Counted from the stretch's first letter, positions 5,093-12,596 are shown. The stretch: 15,822 nucleotides of DNA from an uncultured Eubacteriales bacterium (GCA_934630995.1 CAKTXU010000006.1:1-15822), one strand, 5' to 3'. Program-made: numbers and translations. The notes: generated from the sequence alone by a model not told the origin.

Positions 5093-7333
5093 TCAGCCAG
5101 CCCTGACGGCATAGACGCCGGAGCGTAAAGGCTTCACCGCCAAACCGTCTCCGGCAAACACATACCCCTGCGGAAGGCGGATATAGCCGTTCAGTGTGTC
5201 CGGCACATCGATTTCCAGGGAAATCCCATCGTCTGCCCGCTCCCATTTTACAGAGATTTTCCCTTCCGGCGCCTCATGCCATCCCTGTGCAAACCGCAGC
5301 TTATGCACAAAAGCGGGCCGGATATCCGCCTCGCCGCCCCGCCGGCGGGGATTGTAGCAGATACCTGCCACGCGGCGGATAAACCAATGACTGATATCCC
5401 CCCAGAAATGGTGGTTGAGGGATGCCCGTTCCTCCGGATAGAAGTCCTCCCGCAGCGTGGTCAAGCCCCGGGCCACCCATTCTCCGTAGGCGGGGTAGTC
5501 CGTCCGCGTAATCATCTCATATGCCAGGTCGCTGCAGCCGTACTCGGACAGCACATGAAAGAGCACCCGCCCGCCCAAAACGCCCACGTCCATGTGGTCG
5601 TCATACTGATGTACAAATTCCAGAAGCCGACGGAACGCCTCCGGCTTCTCCGCCTCCTCAAAGAGGGAATAGAAAATCGCCATGGCCTGGGAGGTTTGAC
5701 AGCTCCCCAGCGCTGTCATGACGGACAGATCCAGCAGCCGCTCCCGACCCGCTTCCCGCAGACGGCGGTACAGGCCCCTGGCAAAGGTCTGCTGTTCGGG
5801 CATTTCGAGCTCTCCGAAAATATACGCGGCCTTTTCGCATATATCCATGGACAGCACCGTGTCGGTGAACTCCAGCGGGGCTTTATAGGCATCCGCGTTC
5901 CTTCCCACCGGGCACCAGTCACCCAAGCCGATACAAATCAGCCCATCCTTCCGGATGCGGGTGGTGAGATACTCCAGATACCGCAGGATGGCATGGGCGT
6001 TCTCCTGGAGTATTTCCTTGTCATGGCGATACAGGTAGGTCATGTAGGGCAAATAGACTATGACGTTGTCCCAGGCCGGGCCGTTGCCCCAGGCAAAGCC
6101 CCAGCCGCCGGTGGGGATAATGCCGGGAAGCGCGCCATCCTCCGCCTGGGCCTTGCGGATACTCCGCATCCATTCGCGATAGTTTTTCTCCGGCTCCAGA
6201 TTCAACAGGGTGTGCTCGCTAGAAAGGGAGGCGTCCGCCGTCCACCCGTTTTTCTCCCGCTGGGGACAGTCGGTGGGAAAATGATAAAAGTTGGAGACGG
6301 TGGAGCGGCGCACCATCTGCTGCAGGGAGTTGGCGATGTCGTCCGAACAGGAAAAGCCGCCCCGTTCCCGCAGGCGTGTGTGGAACACCACATAGGTCAG
6401 CAGATTCTTATCCGCCTGTTCCGGCTTCAAGCCCCTCACCAGCACATAGCGGAAGCCGTGATAGGTAAAGACCGGCATATAGGTTTCCTCAGCGCCGCCC
6501 TTGCAGATATAGATATCCTTCTGCACATAGTCGTTGTCGTCGAAGGAGATGCTGCGGCGATCCAGCTTCCCGTCCTTTATAATCTCCGCATGATAGAGAG
6601 ACACGGTCTGGCCGGATTCCCCCTGAATCGTCAGGCGGCACAGACCCGCGTTGTTCTCCCCGAAATCGTACAGATATCCGCCGTCAAGGGGCTCCACCGA
6701 CACCGGGCGGATTTCCCGTTCGGGGAGAATGGGCTCCGCCTCGCACAGCCGGGCCTCCCCCCGCGGAAGAGGGGCTTTCTGCGAAAAAGCCCAGCCGCTG
6801 TCGTCAAAGCCAGGTTCGCACCAGCCGGGAATCTCCCGCCGGGCGTCATAGTATTCCCCGTTGCGATAGTCGTCGTTGACAATCGGGGAGGGAGCCGTGC
6901 GGAAGCTTTCATCGCTTTCCAGCGTCATCTCGTCGCCGGAGGCGGTCTGCATATTCAGCCGCAGGGCCATCTCCGGCGCCCCGCGGAACCGCGCCTTGTC
7001 AAAGGCCCAGGTATAGCCTCCGGGATTGTTCTGGAAGCCGTTGCCCAGGCATACGCCTATTACGTTTTCCCCCTTCCGGAGGACCGGCAGCAGATCATAC
7101 GCGTCATAGTACAGTAAGTCGTCCGGATTGCTGATATACGGGGACAGCAGTCCCTTGGTCATCCGTGCACCGTTGACATACAGCTCGTAAAAGCCCAGAC
7201 CGCAGATGAGCAGCTCCGCCTTTTGCGGCAAATCCTCCAAAGAAAAGCTCTTGCGCAGATAGGGGGCGGGCACATAGTCCGTCAGGGTCGTGTAAGCTGA
7301 TCCCGCGCCGATAAATTCCATGGGGAAATACAT
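5093..7333 (-). CDS. Alpha-L-rhamnosidase, glycoside hydrolase family 78
   Basis: 746 residues, predicted to release terminal alpha-L-rhamnose from plant glycosides or pectic side chains. No signal peptide is visible, so it is probably cytoplasmic and acts on imported fragments. The N-terminal beta domains (about 1-320) contain the family segment ELYVNGARM...PYISNP...YDAYDLLPVLRKGENVIGV. The (alpha/alpha)6 barrel carries DCPQREKNGWTAD. By family alignment Asp355, Glu360 and Asp367 match the catalytic-site residues Asp567, Glu572 and Asp579 of Bacillus RhaB, and Glu629 in GLTTLRE fits the general-base position. LNHHFWGDISHWFIRRVAGI (639-658) is the usual His-containing segment before the C-terminal beta domain. 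It is shorter than many secreted GH78 enzymes, which carry extra modules. AAGGAG precedes the ATG, and it has its own promoter. The key residues look intact. Confidence 0.93.
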   Translation of the reverse strand: MYFPMEFIGAGSAYTTLTDYVPAPYLRKSFSLEDLPQKAELLICGLGFYELYVNGARMTKGLLSPYISNPDDLLYYDAYDLLPVLRKGENVIGVCLGNGFQNNPGGYTWAFDKARFRGAPEMALRLNMQTASGDEMTLESDESFRTAPSPIVNDDYRNGEYYDARREIPGWCEPGFDDSGWAFSQKAPLPRGEARLCEAEPILPEREIRPVSVEPLDGGYLYDFGENNAGLCRLTIQGESGQTVSLYHAEIIKDGKLDRRSISFDDNDYVQKDIYICKGGAEETYMPVFTYHGFRYVLVRGLKPEQADKNLLTYVVFHTRLRERGGFSCSDDIANSLQQMVRRSTVSNFYHFPTDCPQREKNGWTADASLSSEHTLLNLEPEKNYREWMRSIRKAQAEDGALPGIIPTGGWGFAWGNGPAWDNVIVYLPYMTYLYRHDKEILQENAHAILRYLEYLTTRIRKDGLICIGLGDWCPVGRNADAYKAPLEFTDTVLSMDICEKAAYIFGELEMPEQQTFARGLYRRLREAGRERLLDLSVMTALGSCQTSQAMAIFYSLFEEAEKPEAFRRLLEFVHQYDDHMDVGVLGGRVLFHVLSEYGCSDLAYEMITRTDYPAYGEWVARGLTTLREDFYPEERASLNHHFWGDISHWFIRRVAGICYNPRRRGGEADIRPAFVHKLRFAQGWHEAPEGKISVKWERADDGISLEIDVPDTLNGYIRLPQGYVFAGDGLAVKPLRSGVYAVRAG

Positions 7334-7362
7334 GCTCCACAGCTCCTTTCCTGTTTGTGCTG

Positions 7363-7390
7363 ATTATAGCATAATAGAAGTATTTGTAAA
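7363..7390 (-). promoter_or_regulatory. Promoter of the rhamnosidase gene
   Basis: Minus-strand TTTACA (7385-7390) and perfect TATAAT (7363-7368) have a 16-bp spacer and a TGC extended -10 before TATAAT. Transcription should start near 7356, about 22 nt before the ATG. The rhamnosidase can therefore be expressed separately from the toxin cassette upstream, although no terminator is visible between them. Confidence 0.8.
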
Positions 7391-7423
7391 GAAATAAGCC
7401 AGAGCCTTCATCATTCCCCCCTG

Positions 7424-7774
7424 CTATGCCGCGGTATTATGAAAATAGCTGGCCAGCTGCCGCCGTATTCTGTCCATTTCCCCTGTTCCGGCGATAGTCC
7501 CAATCCGTTGGCCCAGACTGGACTTATCAATGAGGCACACCTGCTCAATCAACGCGATGCTCGGCCTCGTCAGACCATGCCCCTCAATCCGGATATGCAG
7601 GCTTCCCAGCCGTCTCTTCTTGCTGGTCGTCAAGGGGACCACATGAGCCAGAGACGACCGCGGGTCCGCCTTGACGACAACCGCCGGCCGTTCGCCGTTG
7701 ATTTTACAGCTTCCGCTATCCCCGCCGAAATACACCCAATATAGCTCGCCCGGACGAATCATCCTTTTGTTCAT
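7424..7774 (-). CDS. MazF/PemK-family endoribonuclease toxin
   Basis: 116 residues, the normal length for MazF. The family blocks are in order: RPGELYWVYFG (7-17), GERPAVVVKAD (27-37), VVPLTTS (45-51), and IALIEQVCLIDKSSLGQRIGTI (73-94). Arg29 and Thr49 fall where MazF enzymes have their catalytic Arg and Thr (Arg25/Thr48 in Bacillus MazF), so sequence-specific mRNA cleavage is predicted. A MazE-like antitoxin gene would normally sit just upstream. Instead the gene overlaps the 3' end of the methyltransferase/specificity gene by 59 nt. AAAGGG lies 5 nt before the ATG at 7774; an in-frame ATG at 7762 is an alternative that would shrink but not remove the overlap. It is expected to depend on the upstream gene's promoter and ribosomes. 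The family call is strong; the idea that the upstream protein controls it is inference. Confidence 0.88.
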   Translation of the reverse strand: MNKRMIRPGELYWVYFGGDSGSCKINGERPAVVVKADPRSSLAHVVPLTTSKKRRLGSLHIRIEGHGLTRPSIALIEQVCLIDKSSLGQRIGTIAGTGEMDRIRRQLASYFHNTAA

Positions 7775-9674
7775 CCTTTCCCTTTGTCATTGCTTCGCCC
7801 AATCCTAAATCTTCGTACAGCTGCCATTTTTCCTGGTTTAGGCGGCGATATAAATCCAGAATCTGATCAAAAATCTTCGTCTGGACATCTTCAAATGCCG
7901 ATATATACGCTTTTTGCTTGTCCAGGGCCAAATCGGGGATCGGCATTTCCTCCAGATCCCGGTTCTTTAGGGTGACAATGGAGGTTCCGATTTGGCGGCT
8001 CTTCAGATATGCCTGCCCCATGGGGCTGTCCAGGCAATATTTGATGAAACGGGGATCACAGTCCTTCCGAAGCCGGATGCCGATAAAGTTCAGGGAAAGC
8101 AAGGCGCCGTCAGCCGTCTCGGGAACGATACAGGTTTTTATCACCGCCCCCTTGCAGGACACCAAAACATCCCCCTGCCGTACCGCGTATTTTTCCGCGC
8201 CTCCCTTGACGTCATAGGCTTTTAAGCCCTGGCTGTCGAGCTCGCCGTCCCGAATGTCCGCGTAATTGATGATCCTGTGTCCACCCGCCTCGTTCTCCTC
8301 GGCCATCTGGCTGATGTTCAGTCCGCGGAAAATTCTTTCCGCCCGGCTGCTGAGCGTGGGCCAGAACTGCATCCGGTAAAAGTCCAGCGACACCCGCCCG
8401 AAAGCGGTATCCATTGTCTGCGACTGGATATACCGGCTGGGCAGAAGGAGGCAATCCTTCTGCCGCAGCTCACCACTGCCCACCATTTGGCTGATTCCCG
8501 GCTTCTCCTCCCGCGATTCACAGATAGAAACAAGTTCCTCAATCACCCTGTCGTTCAGCTGATCCGCGACGCGTGTCGCGCTGTCCTTATCGAACAACCC
8601 GTCGGCCTGGACCATCAAGACGGCGCTGTTTTTCTTTTTGGCCTTATTGAGGACGAGCAGGCTCAGCGGCGCCGCGGTGAAGGGAAGAATTTTCGACGGC
8701 AGGGTAATGACGCATTCCAGCCGGCCGGATTCCACCAGCCGGCGGCGGATAGGCGCGTAGCCGGCGTTGAACAGCGCGCCGGTTGAAACCCCGATGACGC
8801 CCCGGCCCCTCTCCTCCTTTAAAGAAGCCAGCAGATGCTCCACGTACAGCCAATCGGCGTTGGACCGATCACAGGCAAACGCATAGGGAAAACGATGATA
8901 ATGATTCTGCGCAATTTCCCACTCGATTGAAGACCAAGAGGCGCCTAGAGGCGGAAACATAACGGCATAGTCGAATTGCTCCACCCTGTCATCCCGAACA
9001 AAGGCGGGAGCGCAGAGAACGTCGCCGCTGCGCGCCGTCACCGGCTCCAGTCCGTTCATATAGGCACGGACTGTCAGCAGCGCGGACAACGCAGGCATTT
9101 TTTCCTGGGCGAAAATTTCAAGGCCGCCGCCCGCCGCCCCGGCGTGACGTCCCGCGGCGATACAGGTGGAGCCCACCCCCGACACCCCGTCATAAAAGCT
9201 TCCCGCAGTGGGGTTCAAAACGGCCATGCAGAGCCTGTTGACGGAGGCAGGCGTGCCGACAGGCTCCTTGATTACCTTAGGATAGTAGTCGGCCGCGAGC
9301 CTATCTACAAGCCCCCCCAACAACTCCGCCCCCGGCTCCGCATAGATAACCGCCTCCATCATCACCGCCAGGGCGGCCGGTGGGATTCTGCCCTCCAGCA
9401 ATATCTCCACCGCCGCCCGCAGTTCCTTGCCTGCATGAGGATAAATCACGGCGTAATGCAATTCCTTGAGGATCTGCCCAGCCTGCCAGTCTGAAAGCTC
9501 CCGATCAAAATCATGGCGCAGGGCCGTCTTGTCGATTTTTTCCCGGGCAATCACATATCCCGCCAGGCAAACGACGACCGCTGTGTTCAATACGTCCAGT
9601 GTGATCGGAAATCTTGCTTCTATAGAATGGATAAGCTCTTTGGTAAATCTGCGCTCTTCATCCTCTGTAATCAT
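7716..9674 (-). CDS. HsdM-like methyltransferase domain fused to an HsdS-like recognition domain, with altered catalytic motif
   Basis: 652 residues. Residues 1-135 are mostly helical and do not look like a standard HsdM N-terminus. Residues 140-345 follow the N6-adenine methylase fold: GTPASVNRLCMAVLNP, motif I as FYDGVSGVGST (160-170), SNADWLYVEHLLASLKEE (271-288), and an HsdM-like VITLPSKILPFTAAPLSLLVLNKAKK tail. Motif IV, usually NPP(F/Y), reads MFPPLG (239-244): the catalytic Asn is Phe240. Residues about 410-600 match one HsdS target-recognition half: VRQGDVLVSCKGAVIKT (498-514), SPMGQAYLKSRQIGTS (550-565), LEEMPIPD (574-581), then a helix with LDLYRRLNQEKWQLYEDLG. No HsdR is present. 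The predicted role is sequence-specific DNA or SAM binding with weak or no methylation. The last 19 codons plus stop overlap the MazF gene. The ATG at 9674 has a weak ribosome site. Confidence 0.82.
   Translation of the reverse strand: MITEDEERRFTKELIHSIEARFPITLDVLNTAVVVCLAGYVIAREKIDKTALRHDFDRELSDWQAGQILKELHYAVIYPHAGKELRAAVEILLEGRIPPAALAVMMEAVIYAEPGAELLGGLVDRLAADYYPKVIKEPVGTPASVNRLCMAVLNPTAGSFYDGVSGVGSTCIAAGRHAGAAGGGLEIFAQEKMPALSALLTVRAYMNGLEPVTARSGDVLCAPAFVRDDRVEQFDYAVMFPPLGASWSSIEWEIAQNHYHRFPYAFACDRSNADWLYVEHLLASLKEERGRGVIGVSTGALFNAGYAPIRRRLVESGRLECVITLPSKILPFTAAPLSLLVLNKAKKKNSAVLMVQADGLFDKDSATRVADQLNDRVIEELVSICESREEKPGISQMVGSGELRQKDCLLLPSRYIQSQTMDTAFGRVSLDFYRMQFWPTLSSRAERIFRGLNISQMAEENEAGGHRIINYADIRDGELDSQGLKAYDVKGGAEKYAVRQGDVLVSCKGAVIKTCIVPETADGALLSLNFIGIRLRKDCDPRFIKYCLDSPMGQAYLKSRQIGTSIVTLKNRDLEEMPIPDLALDKQKAYISAFEDVQTKIFDQILDLYRRLNQEKWQLYEDLGLGEAMTKGKDEQKDDSSGRAILGVFRRG
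7780..7785 (-). promoter_or_regulatory. Ribosome binding site of the MazF gene, inside the upstream gene
   Basis: Minus-strand AAAGGG lies 5 nt before the ATG at 7774 and within the coding sequence of the methyltransferase gene. Ribosomes translating the upstream gene pass over it, which fits translational coupling of the pair. Confidence 0.5.
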
Positions 9675-9757
9675 CTTCTCACATCCACTCTTGCAGTATT
9701 TATATTACTAAAAATATGTAAGACCCATAGCCGTCTTATTATGCGGATAAATTATTG

Positions 9758-9776
9758 ATGTAAAACCATATTACAT
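9758..9776. promoter_or_regulatory. Candidate operator over the -10 box of the methyltransferase-MazF operon
   Basis: Perfect inverted repeat ATGTAA (9758-9763) and TTACAT (9771-9776) with a 7-nt spacer, covering the predicted -10 (9768-9773) and start site. The same hexamer occurs at 9716-9721 (ATGTAA) and 9823-9828 (TTACAT), about 42 and 52 bp away. This looks like a repressor site, possibly bound by the operon's own DNA-binding product. Confidence 0.5.
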
Positions 9777-9796
9777 TGCTTAAAATAGAATGTCAA
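9768..9796 (-). promoter_or_regulatory. Promoter of the methyltransferase-MazF operon
   Basis: Minus-strand TTGACA (9791-9796, perfect) and TAATAT (9768-9773, 4 of 6) have a 17-bp spacer. Transcription would start near 9761, leaving about 87 nt before the ATG at 9674. The cassette therefore has its own promoter, separate from the terminated glycogen phosphorylase gene upstream. Confidence 0.65.
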
Positions 9797-9845
9797 GAAA
9801 AAATTTCCTTATCACTTATAGGTTACATTAAATAGATATCCTTTA

Positions 9846-9878
9846 TTTCATTATAAGTATTATAATTACTAAATGAAA
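9846..9878. repeat. 33-bp imperfect inverted repeat upstream of the operon promoter
   Basis: The arms TTTCATT (9846-9852) and AATGAAA (9872-9878) are perfect. Inner ATAAGTA/TACTAA segments continue the symmetry with a one-base slip. It lies about 50 bp upstream of the -35 box, between that promoter and the glycogen phosphorylase terminator, in very AT-rich DNA. It could be a second regulatory site. Confidence 0.35.
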
Positions 9879-9895
9879 CGGCCAGTCAAATGGCT

Positions 9896-9930
9896 GCAAA
9901 AAATCGGCGCCTGCTTACCGCAGGCGCCTG
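9896..9930 (-). terminator. Intrinsic terminator of the glycogen phosphorylase gene
   Basis: On the minus strand a perfect 9-bp stem, GGCGCCTGC and GCAGGCGCC with a 5-nt loop, is followed by GATTTTTTG. It starts about 30 nt after the stop codon at 9959. This is a classic Rho-independent terminator and isolates the downstream methyltransferase-MazF cassette. Confidence 0.9.
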
Positions 9931-9958
9931 GGACTGTTTCATGGTTTGCACAAAGCTC

Positions 9959-12511
9959 TTACTTTTTCCACTGAATGGGACGGCAGTGCCAGATCCTGTC
10001 GGAATAGTCGCGGATGGCCCGGTCACAGGAGAAGACGCCGCTGCACGCTGTGTTGAGAAGACCCATCCTCGCCCAACGGGCTCTGTCCCGATAAGCCTCT
10101 GCGGAAATTTGCTGCACCCGGCAGTAGTCCTCAAAATCGGCCAGCACCATATAAGGGTCCCGTGTGGTCACAGAAGTGGCGACATCCCCGAAGCTCTTGC
10201 CGCCGAAGCCCTTGAACATAACGTCCAGGGCTCGGTGGAGGCGGGGATTGGCGGTATACAGCGCTTGAGGATTGTAGCCCTCCTTCTTGCGCTGCTCGGC
10301 CTCCTCGGCGTTCATGCCGAAGATGAAGATATTATCCGGCCCCACGGCATTGTAAATTTCCACATTGGCGCCGTCCATGGTGCCCAGGGTTACCGCGCCG
10401 TTCAGCATCAGCTTCATGTTGCCGGTGCCGCTGGCCTCGGTGCCCGCCAGGGATATCTGCTCGCTGATATCCGCCGCGGGCATCAGCAGTTCGGCCAGGG
10501 TCACCCGGTAATCCTCCAGATACACCACCCGCAGCTTTTCTCGCACGACCGGATCCCGCTCAATCTCCTCCGCCAGGGCGCAGATGAACTGGATGATTTC
10601 CTTGGCCAGGTAATACCCGGGGGCCGATTTGGCCCCGAAGAGATAGGTGCGGGGGGTGAATTCCATATGGGGATTGTCCTTCAGCTCCAGATAGGTGTGC
10701 AGGATGTGCAGGGCGTTGAGGTGCTGACGCTTGTATTCGTGCAGGCGCTTGACCTGGACGTCAAATATCGAATCGGGATCCAGCACCACCCCGGCGCTCT
10801 GCCGCACATAGTCGGCCAGCCGCCGCTTATTCTCCCGCTTGATAGCCAGGAACTCCTCCAGGGAGGCGGGATCGTCGGCATAGGGGCGCAGCCGCTGGAG
10901 CTCCGCCGCATCCCGGACAAAGCCGTCCCCGATACGGGCGGATACAAAGGCCGTCAGCCCTGGATTGGCCTGGCAGAGCCAGCGGCGGTGGGCGATGCCG
11001 TTGGTGACGTTGGTGAATTTTTCCGGCATCAGGGAATAGGCGTCGGAGAAAACCTCATGCTTGACAATTTCACTGTGCAGCTGGGATACGCCGTTGACTG
11101 AATGGCAAGCTGCCACACAGAGATTAGCCATTTTGATGAGGCCATAACTGATGATCGCCATGCGGCTGACCTTTTCCCGATCGCCGCCGGTGGCTTCCAT
11201 CATCTGCTCGCTGAACCGGTTGTTGATTTCTTTCACAATCTGATAAATGCGGGGGAGCCGCTGGGAGAAGAGATCCTCCGGCCAGCATTCCAGCGCCTCA
11301 GCCATGACCGTGTGGTTGGTATAGGCGAAGGTGCGATTGATAATATTCCAGGCAGCCTCCCAGGTATAGCCGCATTCGTCCAGCAGGATGCGCATCAACT
11401 CCGGAATGGCCAAGGTGGGATGGGTGTCATTGATATGAATAGCCGCCGTGTCGGGGAGGTTGTCCAGGGTGCCGTACTGCCCCAGATGGCGTTTGACAAT
11501 ATCCTGAATGGAAGCGGAAACCAGGAAGTACTGCTGGGACAGCCGCAGGGACTTGCCCTCCCGATGGTTGTCGGCAGGATAAAGTACCTGGGTTATCACT
11601 TCGGCCATGGCCTTTTGCTCCATGGCGCGCATGTATTCACCCTGGTTGAACAGGGACATGTCCATCCCCGGCGCGGTGGCCCGCCACAGGCGCAGCACCG
11701 AGACAGCCTGGCCGTCTTTGCCCGGCACCATCATATCGTAGGGCTGGGCGATGACCACATTGGGGTTCTCATGCACCACGTGATGAAAGCCGTTTTCCCA
11801 CCATTCCCGAATGGTGCCGTCGAAATAAACCTCCTTGGCCAGCTCCGGCCGGGGAAGGAGCCACGCCTCACCGCCGGGCAGCCAGAAATCAGGCAGCTCG
11901 GTCTGCCAGCCGTCCACCAGCTTCTGCCGGAAGATGCCGTATTCATACAGCAGAGAATACCCCACCGCCGGGATGGAAGAGGTGGCCAGCCCGTCCAGGA
12001 AGCAGGCGGCCAGACGGCCCAGTCCCCCGTTGCCCAATCCGGCATCCGGCTCCAGCTCATACAGGGAATCCAGCTTGACGCCGTAACCCTCCAGAACCCG
12101 GGCTGCCTCCCCGGTTAGATTTAAATTGTACAGCGTGTTTTTCAGGGATCGGCCCATGAGGAATTCCATACACAGGTAATACACCTGCTTGGAATCCTGC
12201 TCCCGGGTTTTGGCCATATAGGCCACCCGACGGCCCCGCAGGATATCCCGCAGCACCAGGGCCAGGGCATTATAGAAATTCTCGTCCGTCGCCTCCGCGG
12301 GGGTGACGGAGAAGTTGTGCATCAGCTTCCCCTCCAGCATCGCCTGCAGATCCCCCTCGGGGATAAGGGCGCCGTCCGCCTTTTTGGCTGGTGCGGCCTT
12401 CTTGGGGGCGGGCTTGGCTGCTTTTGCCGCGGACTTGCGGGGGGCCGCAGCCTTCGCAGCCGTCGGCTCCCTATGCTCTTTTTTATCGTTTTTTATCATT
12501 TTATCAGGCAT
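9959..12511 (-). CDS. glgP: Glycogen/maltodextrin phosphorylase with a Lys/Ala/Pro-rich N-terminal tail
   Basis: 850 residues. A PLP-dependent cytoplasmic enzyme (GT35) that releases glucose-1-phosphate from glycogen or maltodextrin. The core begins near residue 65 and matches the family throughout: QVYYLCMEFLMGRSL (109-123), GLGNGGLGRLAACFLDGLAT (158-177), INDTHPTLAIPELMRILLDE (360-379), and VKRLHEYKRQHLNALHIL (587-604). The cofactor site is EASGTGNMK (692-700), with Lys700 as the predicted PLP lysine, followed by LNGAVTLGTMDGANVEI. Bacterial GlgP proteins are usually about 800-830 residues. The extra length is a tail (1-46) with 12 lysines among Ala and Pro, including AAKAAKPAPKKAAPAKK, like histone H1 or AlgP tails. 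The ATG at 12511 has AAAGGA about 10 nt upstream; the next Met (residue 5) has none and would still include the tail. It has a good terminator and no glycogen-synthesis genes beside it. Confidence 0.95.
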   Translation of the reverse strand: MPDKMIKNDKKEHREPTAAKAAAPRKSAAKAAKPAPKKAAPAKKADGALIPEGDLQAMLEGKLMHNFSVTPAEATDENFYNALALVLRDILRGRRVAYMAKTREQDSKQVYYLCMEFLMGRSLKNTLYNLNLTGEAARVLEGYGVKLDSLYELEPDAGLGNGGLGRLAACFLDGLATSSIPAVGYSLLYEYGIFRQKLVDGWQTELPDFWLPGGEAWLLPRPELAKEVYFDGTIREWWENGFHHVVHENPNVVIAQPYDMMVPGKDGQAVSVLRLWRATAPGMDMSLFNQGEYMRAMEQKAMAEVITQVLYPADNHREGKSLRLSQQYFLVSASIQDIVKRHLGQYGTLDNLPDTAAIHINDTHPTLAIPELMRILLDECGYTWEAAWNIINRTFAYTNHTVMAEALECWPEDLFSQRLPRIYQIVKEINNRFSEQMMEATGGDREKVSRMAIISYGLIKMANLCVAACHSVNGVSQLHSEIVKHEVFSDAYSLMPEKFTNVTNGIAHRRWLCQANPGLTAFVSARIGDGFVRDAAELQRLRPYADDPASLEEFLAIKRENKRRLADYVRQSAGVVLDPDSIFDVQVKRLHEYKRQHLNALHILHTYLELKDNPHMEFTPRTYLFGAKSAPGYYLAKEIIQFICALAEEIERDPVVREKLRVVYLEDYRVTLAELLMPAADISEQISLAGTEASGTGNMKLMLNGAVTLGTMDGANVEIYNAVGPDNIFIFGMNAEEAEQRKKEGYNPQALYTANPRLHRALDVMFKGFGGKSFGDVATSVTTRDPYMVLADFEDYCRVQQISAEAYRDRARWARMGLLNTACSGVFSCDRAIRDYSDRIWHCRPIQWKK

Positions 12512-12567
12512 AAAGCTCTCGTCCTTTCTGCTGGGTCCACACCCTTGTCCGGCAGGGCGCCACCCTT

Positions 12568-12596
12568 AGTATATACTATATGCCCGAATAATGCAA
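12568..12596 (-). promoter_or_regulatory. Candidate promoter of the glycogen phosphorylase gene
   Basis: Minus-strand TATACT (12568-12573) lies 17 bp from TTGCAT (12591-12596), a weak -35. TATACT falls in the perfect 12-bp palindrome TAGTATATACTA (12567-12578). The region 12590-12675 is AT-rich with other possible -10 boxes, so the exact promoter is uncertain. Confidence 0.4.

Noticed and set aside
5276..7117. Plus-strand ORF of 613 codons
   Set aside because: It mirrors the GH78 gene on the opposite strand. High GC at third positions leaves the antisense frame open, and no family motif or ribosome site is present.
7716..7850. Frameshift at the end of the methyltransferase gene as the cause of the overlap
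   Set aside because: The HsdS-like region and the following helix are complete before the overlap, and MazF is intact in its own frame, so a natural overlap is simpler. It cannot be fully excluded without homologues.
9890..12118. Two long plus-strand ORFs opposite glycogen phosphorylase
   Set aside because: They are antisense shadows of a fully conserved gene. The first also reads across that gene's terminator.
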